Positions 9,151 through 18,832 of a stretch of DNA of 64,000 nucleotides are shown in pieces (positions within the stretch are counted from its first letter, which is position 1; every line of letters begins with the position of its first letter). Where the stretch lies: the NCBI GenBank assembly GCA_947172645.1, contig CAMWBY010000016.1, positions 1-64,000 of the forward strand, written 5' to 3'. The notes beneath the pieces were generated by a model. It saw nothing but the letters and a program-made list of their open reading frames with translations. It was not told the origin of the DNA and did no database searches. The DNA comes from an uncultured Lachnospiraceae bacterium. Lineage in GTDB: Bacteria; Bacillota; Clostridia; Lachnospirales; Lachnospiraceae. The position numbers and the translations under genes are program-made.

Positions 9151-9550
9151 TTATGAGATATGGGCTTGTCTCTTATAGATTGGGTTTAAGGCATTCTGGA
9201 GGGCGTTGGCCTTTCTGCGGCAGAAGCGGCAGGGATGGAAACAATGGCGGCAGTCTTGGATAATATAATTTTATGGAGTTCTTCCGATTGGCGGGAAGGG
9301 CTCTTTTTCGTGCCCAGGCCTGCATAATGGAAGATTGCTGCCGGCGCAGCGTGCGGGCTGTGCGGCGAATAGGGGAGACAAATGTGTATGTGGCTGTAAA
9401 CAACAGGAAACCGGCATGATTCAAGCCACTGGCATATATTGAATCATAGAAAAAGAGGAAAAGAGCATATCTTATGTTAAAGCCACTTATGGAGTACCCT
9501 GAATGCGAAAGCATGAAGTAAAGTGCATTGTCAAAGGCGGAAAAAACAAT
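9151..9550. other. 400-nt region of decayed or non-coding sequence
   Basis: No start-initiated gene with a ribosome site is seen. One stop-free stretch of about 40 codons around 9220-9327 (ending DNIILWSSSDWREG, then LFFVPRPA) could be a gene remnant, but I do not recognise it. The region leads into the recombinase patch and may be part of the same acquired segment. Confidence 0.35.
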
Positions 9551-9709
9551 GTGGATATACAGCATAGCATAAATGCTTTCACAGTTTACTATATCCAAAA
9601 AACAATCCGGGAAAGCGGTCTTTCTAAAGCGGAGCAGCTATATGTTATCGAGGAACTGCTGAAAGAATTAAGACGATATCAGTCAGAGGACAAACAGAAC
9701 GATAAGTAA
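9551..9709 (+). CDS. Small hypothetical protein next to serine recombinase
   Basis: An unrecognised 52-aa protein if started at the GTG at 9551, which has AAAGGCGG about 10 nt upstream. An ATG at 9503 in the same frame would give 68 aa but lacks a good ribosome site. It is predicted helical and charged, with a leucine-rich stretch (SKAEQLYVIEELLKELRRY), and has no membrane segment. It ends 36 nt before the recombinase on the same strand. A role as an accessory factor of the recombinase is only inferred from position. Confidence 0.5.
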   Translation: MDIQHSINAFTVYYIQKTIRESGLSKAEQLYVIEELLKELRRYQSEDKQNDK

Positions 9710-9744
9710 TATCAAAACAGCTTTACCGAAAGGGGAATCTACCT

Positions 9745-11451
9745 ATGCTGATTGCTATTTACAGCAGAAAATCCAAATGGACCGGAAAGGGCGAGAGCGT
9801 CGAAAACCAGATTATCATGTGTAAGGAATACATAGCCATGTTCATAGAAGCAGGCGGAAGGGCAAAGATTATTGAATATGAAGACGAAGGATTTTCAGGC
9901 AAAAATACGAAGCGCCCACAGTTTCAGAAAATGATGCGGGATATGCAGGAGAAGCATTTTGATTATCTTGTCTGTTATAAACTTGACAGGCTTGGCAGAA
10001 ATCTTGCAGACCTTGCAAACCTGATGGAAGAGTTGAACCGCAGAGGAACTTCTTTTGTCAGCATCAAAGAAAAGTTTGATACGACGACTCCCATCGGCAA
10101 AGCCATGTTGTATTTTTCCGGTGTGCTGGCCCAAATGGAGAGGGAGCAGATTGCGGAGCGCGTCAAGGACAATATGATTATGCTAGCCAGAAGCGGACGG
10201 TGGCTTGGAGGAAATACGCCGCTTGGTTATTCTTCTATGAAGACGGAGAAGGAAGTCGGTGCGTTAAAGAAGAAATCTATGTATTGCCTGGTGCAGAACC
10301 CGGATGAAATTGAGCTTGCAAAATTTATCTTTTCCTGTTTTCTGGAGAATCGTTCCATTACAAAGGTTTTGGAACGGCTTCTTGCCAATGGGATGAAAAC
10401 CCGGTGTGGAAAAGAATTTGTTGTTTCCGGAATAAGGGATATTCTGGTAAATCCGGTCTACTGTATTGCGGATGAAGAGGCATATGCGTATTTTTATGAT
10501 TTAGGATGTCAGGTATGTATTGATAAGGAGGAGTTGGACCATGAATCAGGACTGATGGGATATGCCAAGACGACTTCTGCGGTTTACAAAAACCAGAGCA
10601 CTCCATGTGAATCATGGATTATTTCCAAAGGTCGCCACAAAGGGATTGTCAGCGGGGAAGCATATGTCCGTGTGCAAAAACTGTTGGAAAGCAATAAGGG
10701 CAAAGGGGATAGTTTCAGGAACAGCAGAAACAGTGTTTCTCTCTTGTCGGGGCTATTGTACTGTGCCTGTGGATATCGGATGCGGCCAAAGAATTATCCG
10801 GCATCCAGAGTGACGAAAGAAGGGGAACGCACTTTCTCCTACAGGTGCCCATATAAAGACAGGACACACGCGGAGAAATGTGATAACAGGAATGCCCATG
10901 GAAATACAATAGATGCAGCAGTCTGCAATGAAATCACTAGTCTTGCGTGGCCAAATGCGGGAATCATTCCGATGTTGGAAGAACTGAAAAGGCAGATTAG
11001 GGATTCTGATATTGAGGTCATGTCAGAGAAACAACTCATGATGCAGGAGTATGACAAAAAGAAAGAAGAAATTCGCAAGCTTGTAGCGTCTATTAAACAG
11101 TTGGAAGCGGACAGTGTATCCATTCAATATATTAATGAAGAAATTCAGAAAATAGACGCCGAATGCATTATTTTAAAGAAGCAAATGGAGGAGGTAAAGG
11201 AGGATGAACACGCAAAGACGGAATTAATAGACTATGTTAAGGAGATTTTGGAAAAGCTGACAGATTTTTCAAAGGTATTTGAAGAATTGTCCCTGACACA
11301 AAAGAGGGACTTTTTAAAAGAAATCATAGAGAAAGTTGTTTGGGATGGAGAGACAGCGTATATTTATTTCCAAAATATCCATAATCCAACCATTGCATTG
11401 CCGCACCCACTAGGCCCTACGACCGCCAGAAATTCCCCTTGGGACACTTGA
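9745..11451 (+). CDS. Large serine recombinase
   Basis: A site-specific recombinase of the large serine integrase type, which inserts or excises mobile DNA through a Ser-DNA covalent link. The catalytic Ser is in IAIYSRKS (residue 7). The resolvase domain runs to about 150, with YKLDRLGR and GVLAQMEREQIAERV. The recombinase domain spans about 165-300. A zinc-ribbon follows (CACGYRM, then YRCP and CDNRN), and a coiled-coil covers about 420-505. AAAGGGG precedes the ATG. At 568 aa the length is normal, but the last 20 residues (PHPLGPTTARNSPW) look like run-on sequence and may mark an old junction. No other transfer or phage genes are near, so this is a minimal or decayed element. Confidence 0.92.
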   Translation: MLIAIYSRKSKWTGKGESVENQIIMCKEYIAMFIEAGGRAKIIEYEDEGFSGKNTKRPQFQKMMRDMQEKHFDYLVCYKLDRLGRNLADLANLMEELNRRGTSFVSIKEKFDTTTPIGKAMLYFSGVLAQMEREQIAERVKDNMIMLARSGRWLGGNTPLGYSSMKTEKEVGALKKKSMYCLVQNPDEIELAKFIFSCFLENRSITKVLERLLANGMKTRCGKEFVVSGIRDILVNPVYCIADEEAYAYFYDLGCQVCIDKEELDHESGLMGYAKTTSAVYKNQSTPCESWIISKGRHKGIVSGEAYVRVQKLLESNKGKGDSFRNSRNSVSLLSGLLYCACGYRMRPKNYPASRVTKEGERTFSYRCPYKDRTHAEKCDNRNAHGNTIDAAVCNEITSLAWPNAGIIPMLEELKRQIRDSDIEVMSEKQLMMQEYDKKKEEIRKLVASIKQLEADSVSIQYINEEIQKIDAECIILKKQMEEVKEDEHAKTELIDYVKEILEKLTDFSKVFEELSLTQKRDFLKEIIEKVVWDGETAYIYFQNIHNPTIALPHPLGPTTARNSPWDT

Positions 11452-11679
11452 AAAGATATATTGGAGAGAGCAGGCGTTTCCCCTTTGAGATTATGGTATG
11501 AATAGGAGATATCCTGCAATGATAATAATGGCTCCATAGAACAACAACTCCTTATCGTTATACGTTATTCTATGAGTTACAAGAAAATATGTGTTCTGAT
11601 TGAAAAGAAAACTATTTTATGGTATCATCAAATTTAAATTTAATAAATGTAAAACAAATGCAAAACGGAGGATGACTGC

Positions 11680-13116
11680 ATGGCACAGTTATGGGGCGGA
11701 CGTTTTACGAAGGAAACGGATAAACTTGTATATCGTTTTAATGCATCCATTTCTTTCGACCAGAAATTTTTCAGCCAGGATATTGAAGGAAGCATTGCAC
11801 ATGTGATTATGTTGGCGAAGCAAGGCATTCTGACGAATCAGGAGAAGGATGCAATTTTAAAAGGGCTTGTGGAGATTCGTAAGGATGTGGAAGAAGGCAG
11901 GCTTGCGATTACGGAGGAATATGAGGATATCCATAGTTTTGTGGAGGCGAACTTGATTGAGCGCATCGGTGATGCGGGCAAGAAACTTCATACCGGAAGA
12001 AGCCGCAATGACCAGGTGGCGGTTGACATGCGCCTGCACACCAGGCTAGAGGTGCTCTATGTGAACGAACTGCTGAAGGAACTGCTCTGTACGCTTCTTC
12101 ATATTATGGAAGAGAATATCGATACTTATATGCCGGGGTTTACCCATCTGCAGAAGGCGCAGCCGGTGACGCTTGCCCATCATGTGGGAGCGTATTTTGA
12201 GATGTTTAAGAGAGACAGGTCCCGGCTTGAGGATATTTACCGCCGCATGAATTACTGTCCCCTTGGGGCGGGGGCATTGGCAGGGACGACTTATCCCTTG
12301 GACAGGAATTATACGGCATCAATCCTTGGCTTTGAGGGGCCGACATTAAATAGCATGGATTCCGTGTCGGACAGGGATTATGTGATAGAGTTTCTGTCGG
12401 CGTTGTCCACCATTATGATGCATTTAAGCCGTTTCTGTGAAGAAATTATTATCTGGAACAGCGACGAGTACCGTTTCGTGGAGATTGACGATGCTTATTC
12501 TACAGGGAGCAGCATCATGCCACAGAAGAAGAACCCGGATATTGCAGAGCTTGTCCGGGGCAAGACGGGGCGCGTCTATGGGGCGCTTATGTCGATACTT
12601 ACCACGATGAAGGGCATCCCTCTTGCTTACAATAAAGATATGCAGGAGGACAAGGAACTGACTTTCGATGCCATCGACACGGTGAAAGGCTGCCTTGCTT
12701 TGTTTGAAGGCATGGTGCGGACGATGAAGTTTAGGAAAGACAGGATGGAAAAGAGTGCGATGAAAGGGTTTACCAATGCCACGGACGCGGCGGATTATCT
12801 GGTGGGCAGGGGCGTGCCTTTTCGGGATGCCCATGGCATTATCGGCCGGCTTGTACTGTACTGCATCGATAAGCAGTGTGGTATCGAAGATTTATCCATA
12901 GAAGAATTGAAAAAGATAAGTCCGGTTTTTGAGGCGGATGTCTATGAGGCGGTCAGCTTAAAGACCTGTGTGGAGAAAAGACTGACTTTAGGCGCGCCTG
13001 GCTTTAATGTTATGCGTGAGGTGATTGGCATGCATAAGGAATATCTTTCTAAGGGATGGAAACATGAGAATGAGATGTTTAAGGATGTTACCCTGATTGA
13101 CGATATCAATGGATAA
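11680..13116 (+). CDS. argH: Argininosuccinate lyase
   Basis: Splits argininosuccinate into arginine and fumarate, the last step of arginine synthesis, in the cytoplasm. It is 478 aa, as usual. The fumarase/aspartase superfamily signature GSSIMPQKKNPD is at about residues 275-286. The N-terminus MAQLWGGRF and the HTGRSRNDQVA segment are diagnostic for ArgH. The start follows ACGGAGGATGACTGC. No other arginine gene is adjacent. The downstream asd starts just after it on the same strand, so the two may be co-transcribed. Confidence 0.97.
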   Translation: MAQLWGGRFTKETDKLVYRFNASISFDQKFFSQDIEGSIAHVIMLAKQGILTNQEKDAILKGLVEIRKDVEEGRLAITEEYEDIHSFVEANLIERIGDAGKKLHTGRSRNDQVAVDMRLHTRLEVLYVNELLKELLCTLLHIMEENIDTYMPGFTHLQKAQPVTLAHHVGAYFEMFKRDRSRLEDIYRRMNYCPLGAGALAGTTYPLDRNYTASILGFEGPTLNSMDSVSDRDYVIEFLSALSTIMMHLSRFCEEIIIWNSDEYRFVEIDDAYSTGSSIMPQKKNPDIAELVRGKTGRVYGALMSILTTMKGIPLAYNKDMQEDKELTFDAIDTVKGCLALFEGMVRTMKFRKDRMEKSAMKGFTNATDAADYLVGRGVPFRDAHGIIGRLVLYCIDKQCGIEDLSIEELKKISPVFEADVYEAVSLKTCVEKRLTLGAPGFNVMREVIGMHKEYLSKGWKHENEMFKDVTLIDDING

Positions 13117-13138
13117 AATGAGGAAGGAGCATAAAGAG

Positions 13139-14224
13139 ATGAGTGAGAAATTAAGAGTAGGGATTTTAGGGGGGACAGGCATGGTAGGGCAGCGGTTTAT
13201 CGCGCTGCTTGAGAACCATCCATGGTTCGAGGTGACGACAGTTGCGGCCAGCCCCCGTTCTGCAGGCAAGACATATGAGGAGGCAGTGGGCGGAAGATGG
13301 AAGATGGCAACGCCTATGCCGGAAGCGGTCAAAAATATCATTGTGAAAAATGTTAACGAAGTGGACGAGGTGGCTGCGGAAGTTGATTTCGTATTCTCTG
13401 CGGTAGATATGACCAAAGACGAGATTAAGAAGATAGAGGAAGCTTACGCGAAGACTGAGACACCTGTGGTATCCAATAACAGCGCCCATCGTTGGACGCC
13501 GGATGTGCCTATGGTGATTCCGGAGATTAATCCGGAGCATTTCGATGTGATTGAGTCACAGAAAAAGCGACTGGGCACAACAAGAGGATTTATCGCAGTG
13601 AAGCCTAACTGCTCCATCCAAAGTTATGCCCCTGTGCTGACTGCATGGCAGGAGTTTGAGCCATACGAAGTGGTTGCCACGACCTATCAGGCAATCTCCG
13701 GTGCAGGCAAAACTTTCAAAGACTGGCCGGAGATGGTAGAGAACGTTATCCCGTATATCGGCGGCGAGGAGGAGAAGAGTGAGAAAGAGCCGCTGCGTAT
13801 CTGGGGTAAAGTGGAGAACGGAGAGATTGTTCCGGCCGTAAGTCCGGTGATTACATGTCAGTGTATCCGTGTTCCGGTTCTAAACGGACATACCGCGGCC
13901 GTGTTTGTGAAGTTTAAAAAGAAGCCGACCAAAGAACAGCTTGTGGAGAAATTAGTAAACTTTAAGGGCCTGCCCCAGGAGTTAGGGCTTCCTAGTGCGC
14001 CCAAGCAGTTTATCCAGGTCATGGAAGAAGATAACCGCCCCCAGGTTACATTAGATGTGGACTATGAGAATGGCATGGGAATCAGCGTGGGCCGGATTAG
14101 GGAAGACAGTGTCTATGACTGGAAATTTGTCGGGCTGTCACACAATACCGTTAGAGGCGCGGCAGGTGGTGCGGTACTGTGTGCGGAGACATTGAAAGCG
14201 AAGGGATATATCGCTAAGAAATAG
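13139..14224 (+). CDS. asd: Aspartate-semialdehyde dehydrogenase
   Basis: Reduces aspartyl phosphate to aspartate semialdehyde with NADPH, the branch point to lysine, threonine and methionine. The start at 13139 is chosen because AGGAAGGAGC precedes it; an in-frame ATG at 13097 overlaps argH. The NADP-binding GGTGMVGQRF is at the N-terminus. The catalytic Cys is in KPNCSIQ (near residue 156), and the ISGAGKTF and GHTAAVFVKF segments fit. At 361 aa and with this motif set it belongs to the archaeal/fungal-like ASADH subgroup, which is also found in Clostridia. Confidence 0.96.
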   Translation: MSEKLRVGILGGTGMVGQRFIALLENHPWFEVTTVAASPRSAGKTYEEAVGGRWKMATPMPEAVKNIIVKNVNEVDEVAAEVDFVFSAVDMTKDEIKKIEEAYAKTETPVVSNNSAHRWTPDVPMVIPEINPEHFDVIESQKKRLGTTRGFIAVKPNCSIQSYAPVLTAWQEFEPYEVVATTYQAISGAGKTFKDWPEMVENVIPYIGGEEEKSEKEPLRIWGKVENGEIVPAVSPVITCQCIRVPVLNGHTAAVFVKFKKKPTKEQLVEKLVNFKGLPQELGLPSAPKQFIQVMEEDNRPQVTLDVDYENGMGISVGRIREDSVYDWKFVGLSHNTVRGAAGGAVLCAETLKAKGYIAKK

Positions 14225-14241
14225 AAGAGGCATCGAAAGAT

Positions 14242-15603
14242 ATGTTACTTGGCAGAACATCGGAGTTAAGGTATCTGAATAATTACTACGACAGGGAAGG
14301 CAGCCAGATTCTGGTTGTATACGGGCAGAAACAGCTCGGAAAGACCACACTGGTCAGAGCGTTTATCGAGGATAAGCCGGGTTATTATTACCATGCAAGG
14401 GCATGTTCCGAGAGAGAGCAGGTTTACCAGTGGGGAAGGCAGCTTGCCCGTGACGGATATGATATGGAAGAATTTCCGTCTTTTCACGATATTCTGGCAA
14501 AGTCCGTCTATGATGGCAATGGCAAGAAAGTGTTGGTGATTGATGAATTTCAGAACATTGTCAAAGCAGGCGGACAGTTTATGAAAGAATTAGTCACTTT
14601 TGTGAGAAACAGGCGTAACCATGACGAAGTTATGGTTGTGTTGTGCAGTTCATCTATCGGCTGGATTGAGAACAGCATGATAACGCGGATTGGGGAAGCA
14701 GCTTATGAGCTGTCAGGGTTTCTGAAAATACGGGAGATGCCTTTCGAGGATATGGTGCAGAGATTTCCCAATTTCCGTATTGAAGAATGTGTTGAAGCAT
14801 ATGCTGTCCTGGGAGGTTTTCCTGGGTTGTGGAACCAGTTTGACGACAGGCTTACCATTCAACAGAATATTTGCAGGCATGTGTTGGATGCCAACAGTTT
14901 TCTTTTCGAAGAAGGGGAGCGTATGCTGACTGAGCAGCTTCGGGAACCCGGGGTTTATAACACAATCATGGCTTCTATTGCGGCGGGTGACCGTAAGTTA
15001 AATAACCTGCATATGCACACAGAATTTTCTCGGGCCAAAATCAGTGTCTATCTGAAAAACCTGATAGAACTAGAACTTGTGGAGAAAGTTTTCTCCTATG
15101 ATACGGCAGGCAAAGAAAATGTACAGAAGGGTGTCTACAGAATCAGCCACCCTTTTGTGGACTTCTATTATACTTATATGTATCCTTATCTGAGCGACTT
15201 ACAGACGAAGTCCGTGGGCGAGTTTTTTAATCGGTATATCGCACCTGATTTTAGAAAATATGTGACAGGATATTTTAAGAAAGTATGCAGGCAGCATTTG
15301 ATGAAACTCAACGGCCGCGGTAAACTTCCCATTGCCTTTGAGAATATAGGTGAATGGGTTGGCAAGGAGGGGGAGCTTGATATGATAGCCCAGGATGAAG
15401 AAGGACGCACGCTAATCGGACTGTGCAATTGGGAAAAGCCGATGGCGTATGAAGACTATGAAGCTCTCCTGAACCAGGCGAAGAAGGCGAAGATTAATGC
15501 AGATTATATTTATATGTATACGGCGTTCCGGTTTGACGAGAGGCTGAATTTGGAGGCCAAGGTAAAACCCAATCTGCGGCTGGTGCAGATTTCAGATTTA
15601 TAA
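14242..15603 (+). CDS. AAA-type ATPase with DUF234-like C-terminus
   Basis: A predicted P-loop ATPase of the archaeal/bacterial type often annotated ATP-binding protein (COG1672-like), function unknown. The Walker A motif GQKQLGKTTL is near residues 28-37 and the Walker B VLVIDEFQNI near 95. A central helical region leads to a winged-helix-like segment (SRAKISVYLKNLIELELV). The C-terminal part (HPFVDFYYTYMYP, then GKEGELDMIA) resembles the DUF234/nuclease-like domain of this family. It is 453 aa and follows asd by 17 nt, but no pathway link is evident. Confidence 0.8.
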   Translation: MLLGRTSELRYLNNYYDREGSQILVVYGQKQLGKTTLVRAFIEDKPGYYYHARACSEREQVYQWGRQLARDGYDMEEFPSFHDILAKSVYDGNGKKVLVIDEFQNIVKAGGQFMKELVTFVRNRRNHDEVMVVLCSSSIGWIENSMITRIGEAAYELSGFLKIREMPFEDMVQRFPNFRIEECVEAYAVLGGFPGLWNQFDDRLTIQQNICRHVLDANSFLFEEGERMLTEQLREPGVYNTIMASIAAGDRKLNNLHMHTEFSRAKISVYLKNLIELELVEKVFSYDTAGKENVQKGVYRISHPFVDFYYTYMYPYLSDLQTKSVGEFFNRYIAPDFRKYVTGYFKKVCRQHLMKLNGRGKLPIAFENIGEWVGKEGELDMIAQDEEGRTLIGLCNWEKPMAYEDYEALLNQAKKAKINADYIYMYTAFRFDERLNLEAKVKPNLRLVQISDL

Positions 15604-15628
15604 TAGTGTGGTCAATCCATATGTGATA

Positions 15629-15752
15629 GGTTGAAAAATAAGTCTGATGACCTTATTTTTCAACTGGCTATTTGTGCCGGAGTGTCACAAATAAGCCCTG
15701 ATGGCAGACGCAAATCTGATATTTGCGTCGCCCCGTCGCGTAAACGCTCCGG
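15629..15752 (+). ncRNA. Repeated structured element, copy A (three hairpins plus pseudoknot)
   Basis: Copy A of a repeat shared with 47542-47669. P1 pairs TTGAAAAATAAG (15631-15642) with 15652-15663. P2 pairs 15666-15676 with 15686-15697, with one bulge. P3 pairs GACGCAAAT (15707-15715) with ATTTGCGTC (15721-15729). The whole P2 loop, CCGGAGTGT (15677-15685), is complementary to ACGCTCCGG (15744-15752), 9 of 9 with one G-U, giving a pseudoknot. It ends 29 nt before topB, whose AGGAG follows it. I cannot match it to a named RNA family; a cis-regulatory RNA or a mobile structured repeat are both open. Confidence 0.65.
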
Positions 15753-15781
15753 AATAGGGATTAGGTTAAAATGAGGAGTTT

Positions 15782-17797
15782 ATGGGAAAGAGTATTTATA
15801 TAGCGGAAAAGCCCAGTGTTGCCAAGGAATTTGCCAAGGCATTGAAATGTAATATGAAAAACAGGGATGGCTATATGGAATCGGAGGAGGCTGTTGTGAC
15901 ATGGTGTGTCGGGCACCTTGTAACGATGAGCTATCCGGAGGCATATGATGAGAAATATAAGAGATGGTCATTGGATACGATTCCTTTTATCCCGACGGAA
16001 TTTAAGTATGAAGTGATTGAAAGTGTGAAAAAACAGTTTCAGATTGTCAGCGGCCTGCTCAACAGGGAAGATATCGAGACGATTTATGTCTGTACTGATT
16101 CCGGGCGGGAAGGGGAATATATCTATCGTCTGGTGGAGCAGCAGGCACAGGTGCATGGCAAGTCCAGAAAACGCGTTTGGATTGATTCCCAGACGGAAGA
16201 AGAGATTTTGCGTGGCATCAGGGAGGCGAAGGATTTATCGGCTTACGACAATCTGTCGAACGCTGCATACCTTCGCGCCAAGGAAGACTACTTAATGGGT
16301 ATTAATTTCTCCAGAGTGCTTACATTAAAGTACAGCAATCCCATCAAGTCATATCTGAAAACAGACAAGGCCGTAGTGTCCGTAGGGCGCGTGATGACCT
16401 GTGTGCTTGGTATGGTGGTCAACAGGGAGAGAGAAATCAGGGAATTTGTGAAAACGCCTTTTTACAGGGTGTTGGCACAGGTTGATATAGATGGCAAAGA
16501 GTGCACCTGCGAGTGGAAAGCGGTGGAAGGTTCCCGCTATTACCAGTCGCCGCTTCTCTATAAGGACAATGGATTCCTGAAGGAAGAAGAGGCGGATGCA
16601 TTCATCCGGTTTTTGAAACAGGAACCGACAGAGGAGCCTGTGCTTGAAAAAATCGAGAAAAAGAAAGAAACGAAGAATCCGCCGCTTCTGTATAATCTGG
16701 CGGAGCTGCAAAACGACTGTTCCAAGCTCTTTAAAATCAGTCCGGATGAGACGCTTCGGATTGTACAGGAGCTCTATGAGAAAAAATTGACGACTTATCC
16801 TCGCACGGATGCAAGAGTGCTGTCCAGCGCAGTGGCCAAAGAGATACATAAAAATATCGGTGGGCTTAAGGGCTATGATGTGGTGGCGCCTTACGCGGAG
16901 CAGGTGCTTTTATCAGGGCGGCATAAGACAATCGGAAAGACACGGTATGTGAATGACAAGCAGATTACCGACCATTATGCGATTATACCTACCGGACAAG
17001 GGCTTGGAGCTTTAAACGGGCTGCACCCTGCTTCGGCTAAAGTATATGAGATTATTGTGAGACGTTTCCTAAGTATTTTTTATCCTGCGGCGGTCTATCA
17101 GAAGATAAGCCTGGGTGTTAAAATCAAGGACGAATATTTTAATGCCGGATTTAAGGTGCTGATGGAAGAGGGGTATCTTCCAGTCAGCCAGAATTCCTTT
17201 GCGAAAAAGAAAGCGGAGAGTGGGGCGGAGGAGGAAAAGAAGGACGAAGGACAGGAAGCTTCCTGCGACAGTTCTTTTATGGAAGCGCTTAAAACGCTGC
17301 GGAAGGGAAAACAGCTTGGCTTGATAAGCTTAGACAAGAAGGAAGGGGAGACATCGCCGCCTAAACGCTACAATTCGGGAAGCATGATTCTGACGATGGA
17401 GAATGCAGGACAGTTTATTGAAGATGAAGAACTGCGCGCCCAGATAAAAGGAAGCGGAATCGGGACTTCTGCCACCAGGGCGGAGATTCTTAAGAAACTG
17501 GTGAATATCAAGTATCTGGCCTTGAATAAGAAGACGCAGATTATCACGCCCACGCAGCTTGGAGAGATGATTTATGAAGTAGTGGCGGGCTCCATCAAGC
17601 CGCTTCTCGACCCCAGGCTGACTGCCAGTTGGGAAAAAGGGCTGACTCTTGTGGCGGACGGTGAAATATCAGAAGATGAATATATGGTGAAGCTGGATGA
17701 TTTCGTTACGAGAAGAACCAACACCGTGAAGCAGATTAACAACCAGTCGGCGCTTTACAATAGGTTTCATTATTTGGCGCAATTTTATAAAAAGTAG
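15782..17797 (+). CDS. topB: DNA topoisomerase III (type IA)
   Basis: Relaxes and decatenates DNA by passing strands through a transient single-strand break. The N-terminal TOPRIM domain starts IYIAEKPSVAKEFAKAL and includes CTDSGREGE, the metal-binding part. The catalytic Tyr is in LTTYPRTDAR (Tyr339). The C-terminal GIGTSATRAEIL and TQLGEMIYEV segments are typical. At 671 aa it is close to TopB and shorter than TopA, and it lacks the long zinc-finger tail. GAGGAG precedes the ATG. A structured repeat occupies most of the upstream gap and may affect its expression. Confidence 0.93.
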   Translation: MGKSIYIAEKPSVAKEFAKALKCNMKNRDGYMESEEAVVTWCVGHLVTMSYPEAYDEKYKRWSLDTIPFIPTEFKYEVIESVKKQFQIVSGLLNREDIETIYVCTDSGREGEYIYRLVEQQAQVHGKSRKRVWIDSQTEEEILRGIREAKDLSAYDNLSNAAYLRAKEDYLMGINFSRVLTLKYSNPIKSYLKTDKAVVSVGRVMTCVLGMVVNREREIREFVKTPFYRVLAQVDIDGKECTCEWKAVEGSRYYQSPLLYKDNGFLKEEEADAFIRFLKQEPTEEPVLEKIEKKKETKNPPLLYNLAELQNDCSKLFKISPDETLRIVQELYEKKLTTYPRTDARVLSSAVAKEIHKNIGGLKGYDVVAPYAEQVLLSGRHKTIGKTRYVNDKQITDHYAIIPTGQGLGALNGLHPASAKVYEIIVRRFLSIFYPAAVYQKISLGVKIKDEYFNAGFKVLMEEGYLPVSQNSFAKKKAESGAEEEKKDEGQEASCDSSFMEALKTLRKGKQLGLISLDKKEGETSPPKRYNSGSMILTMENAGQFIEDEELRAQIKGSGIGTSATRAEILKKLVNIKYLALNKKTQIITPTQLGEMIYEVVAGSIKPLLDPRLTASWEKGLTLVADGEISEDEYMVKLDDFVTRRTNTVKQINNQSALYNRFHYLAQFYKK

Positions 17798-17906
17798 GAT
17801 ACATATTTAACGTCGTTGTTCCAATATGTTCTACTATATAATCTATCAGTATTTGAGCTGTGTATAAGAGAACAGAATGGAGATTGACAGAAGGAGGGGA
17901 ATGGAA

Positions 17907-18605
17907 ATGGCATGTTTAAAAGATACGCAGATTAGCGCGCTTTACACATTGGAGGAGACAATAGCAAAAGGAATTTTCGAGGGGGCGGTTTATCCGTGGG
18001 AGGTGCTCTCTAAGATTGGAAGCTATATCGTAGAACTCGGCAATACGCTTCCGGAAGAGATTTATGAGAAAAAAGGTGAAAACGTATGGATTGCAAAGTC
18101 GGCGAAGGTTTATCCAAGCGCCTGCATCAATGGGCCGGCCATTATCGATGAAGATGCGGAAATCAGGCACTGTGCATTTATCCGGGGCAATGCTATCGTC
18201 GGCAAGGGGGCAGTGGTCGGCAATTCCACTGAGCTGAAAAATGTAATCTTGTTCAATAAAGTGCAGGTGCCGCATTATAACTATGTAGGTGACAGTATCT
18301 TAGGGTATAAGGCACATATGGGGGCAGGCTCCATCACATCCAATGTCAAGAGTGACAAGACGCTTGTGGCAGTGAGGGCAGGCGGGGAAGAATTGGCAAC
18401 CGGACTAAAGAAATTCGGCGCTATGCTCGGTGACAATGTAGAAGTAGGATGTAATTCCGTACTGAACCCGGGGACAGTCATCGGGAAACAGTCGAATGTA
18501 TATCCGACTTCCATGGTGAGAGGCTTTATTCCTGCGGGAAGCATCTATAAAAAGCAGGGAGAAATTGCAGAAAAATTTGACAATGGCGAAGCAGGCAGCA
18601 AATAG
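17907..18605 (+). CDS. Left-handed beta-helix (hexapeptide) nucleotidyltransferase-like protein
   Basis: A trimeric hexapeptide-repeat protein. Members of this subgroup are annotated UDP-N-acetylglucosamine pyrophosphorylase or acyltransferase, but only the beta-helix part (about residues 65-215) is present. Repeats such as ENVWIAKSAKVYPSACINGP, DEDAEIRHCAFIRGNAIVG and GDNVEVGCNSVLNPG are visible. No GlmU uridylyltransferase domain is seen, so full GlmU activity is not supported. AAGGAGGGG (17891-17899) suits an ATG at 17907 better than those at 17901 or 17877. Its substrate is unknown. Confidence 0.75.
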   Translation: MACLKDTQISALYTLEETIAKGIFEGAVYPWEVLSKIGSYIVELGNTLPEEIYEKKGENVWIAKSAKVYPSACINGPAIIDEDAEIRHCAFIRGNAIVGKGAVVGNSTELKNVILFNKVQVPHYNYVGDSILGYKAHMGAGSITSNVKSDKTLVAVRAGGEELATGLKKFGAMLGDNVEVGCNSVLNPGTVIGKQSNVYPTSMVRGFIPAGSIYKKQGEIAEKFDNGEAGSK

Positions 18606-18832
18606 ACTGTGGTAAATTACATTGCAGTATGGTAGTATGGTAAAGTAGAAAAGGGCGGAAACGAGTCTGTGCTGTGGGGCAGGCAAGAATATTAAGACTT
18701 AGAGTAACAGGTTGTATTGTAACAAACCATCCGTGTAAAAGGCAATATCAATCAGACAGCGTCAGGTGTGGCATGGAAGGGTTGGTACATGGTTTCTTAA
18801 ATTTAGGACATTTGGGGATAAAAGGGAAAACT

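Noticed and set aside
15643..15651. CTGATGA in the P1 loop of the structured repeat, as in the hammerhead ribozyme core
   Set aside because: The motif is within a hairpin loop and no GAAA strand or cleavage-site arrangement follows, so a hammerhead cannot form.
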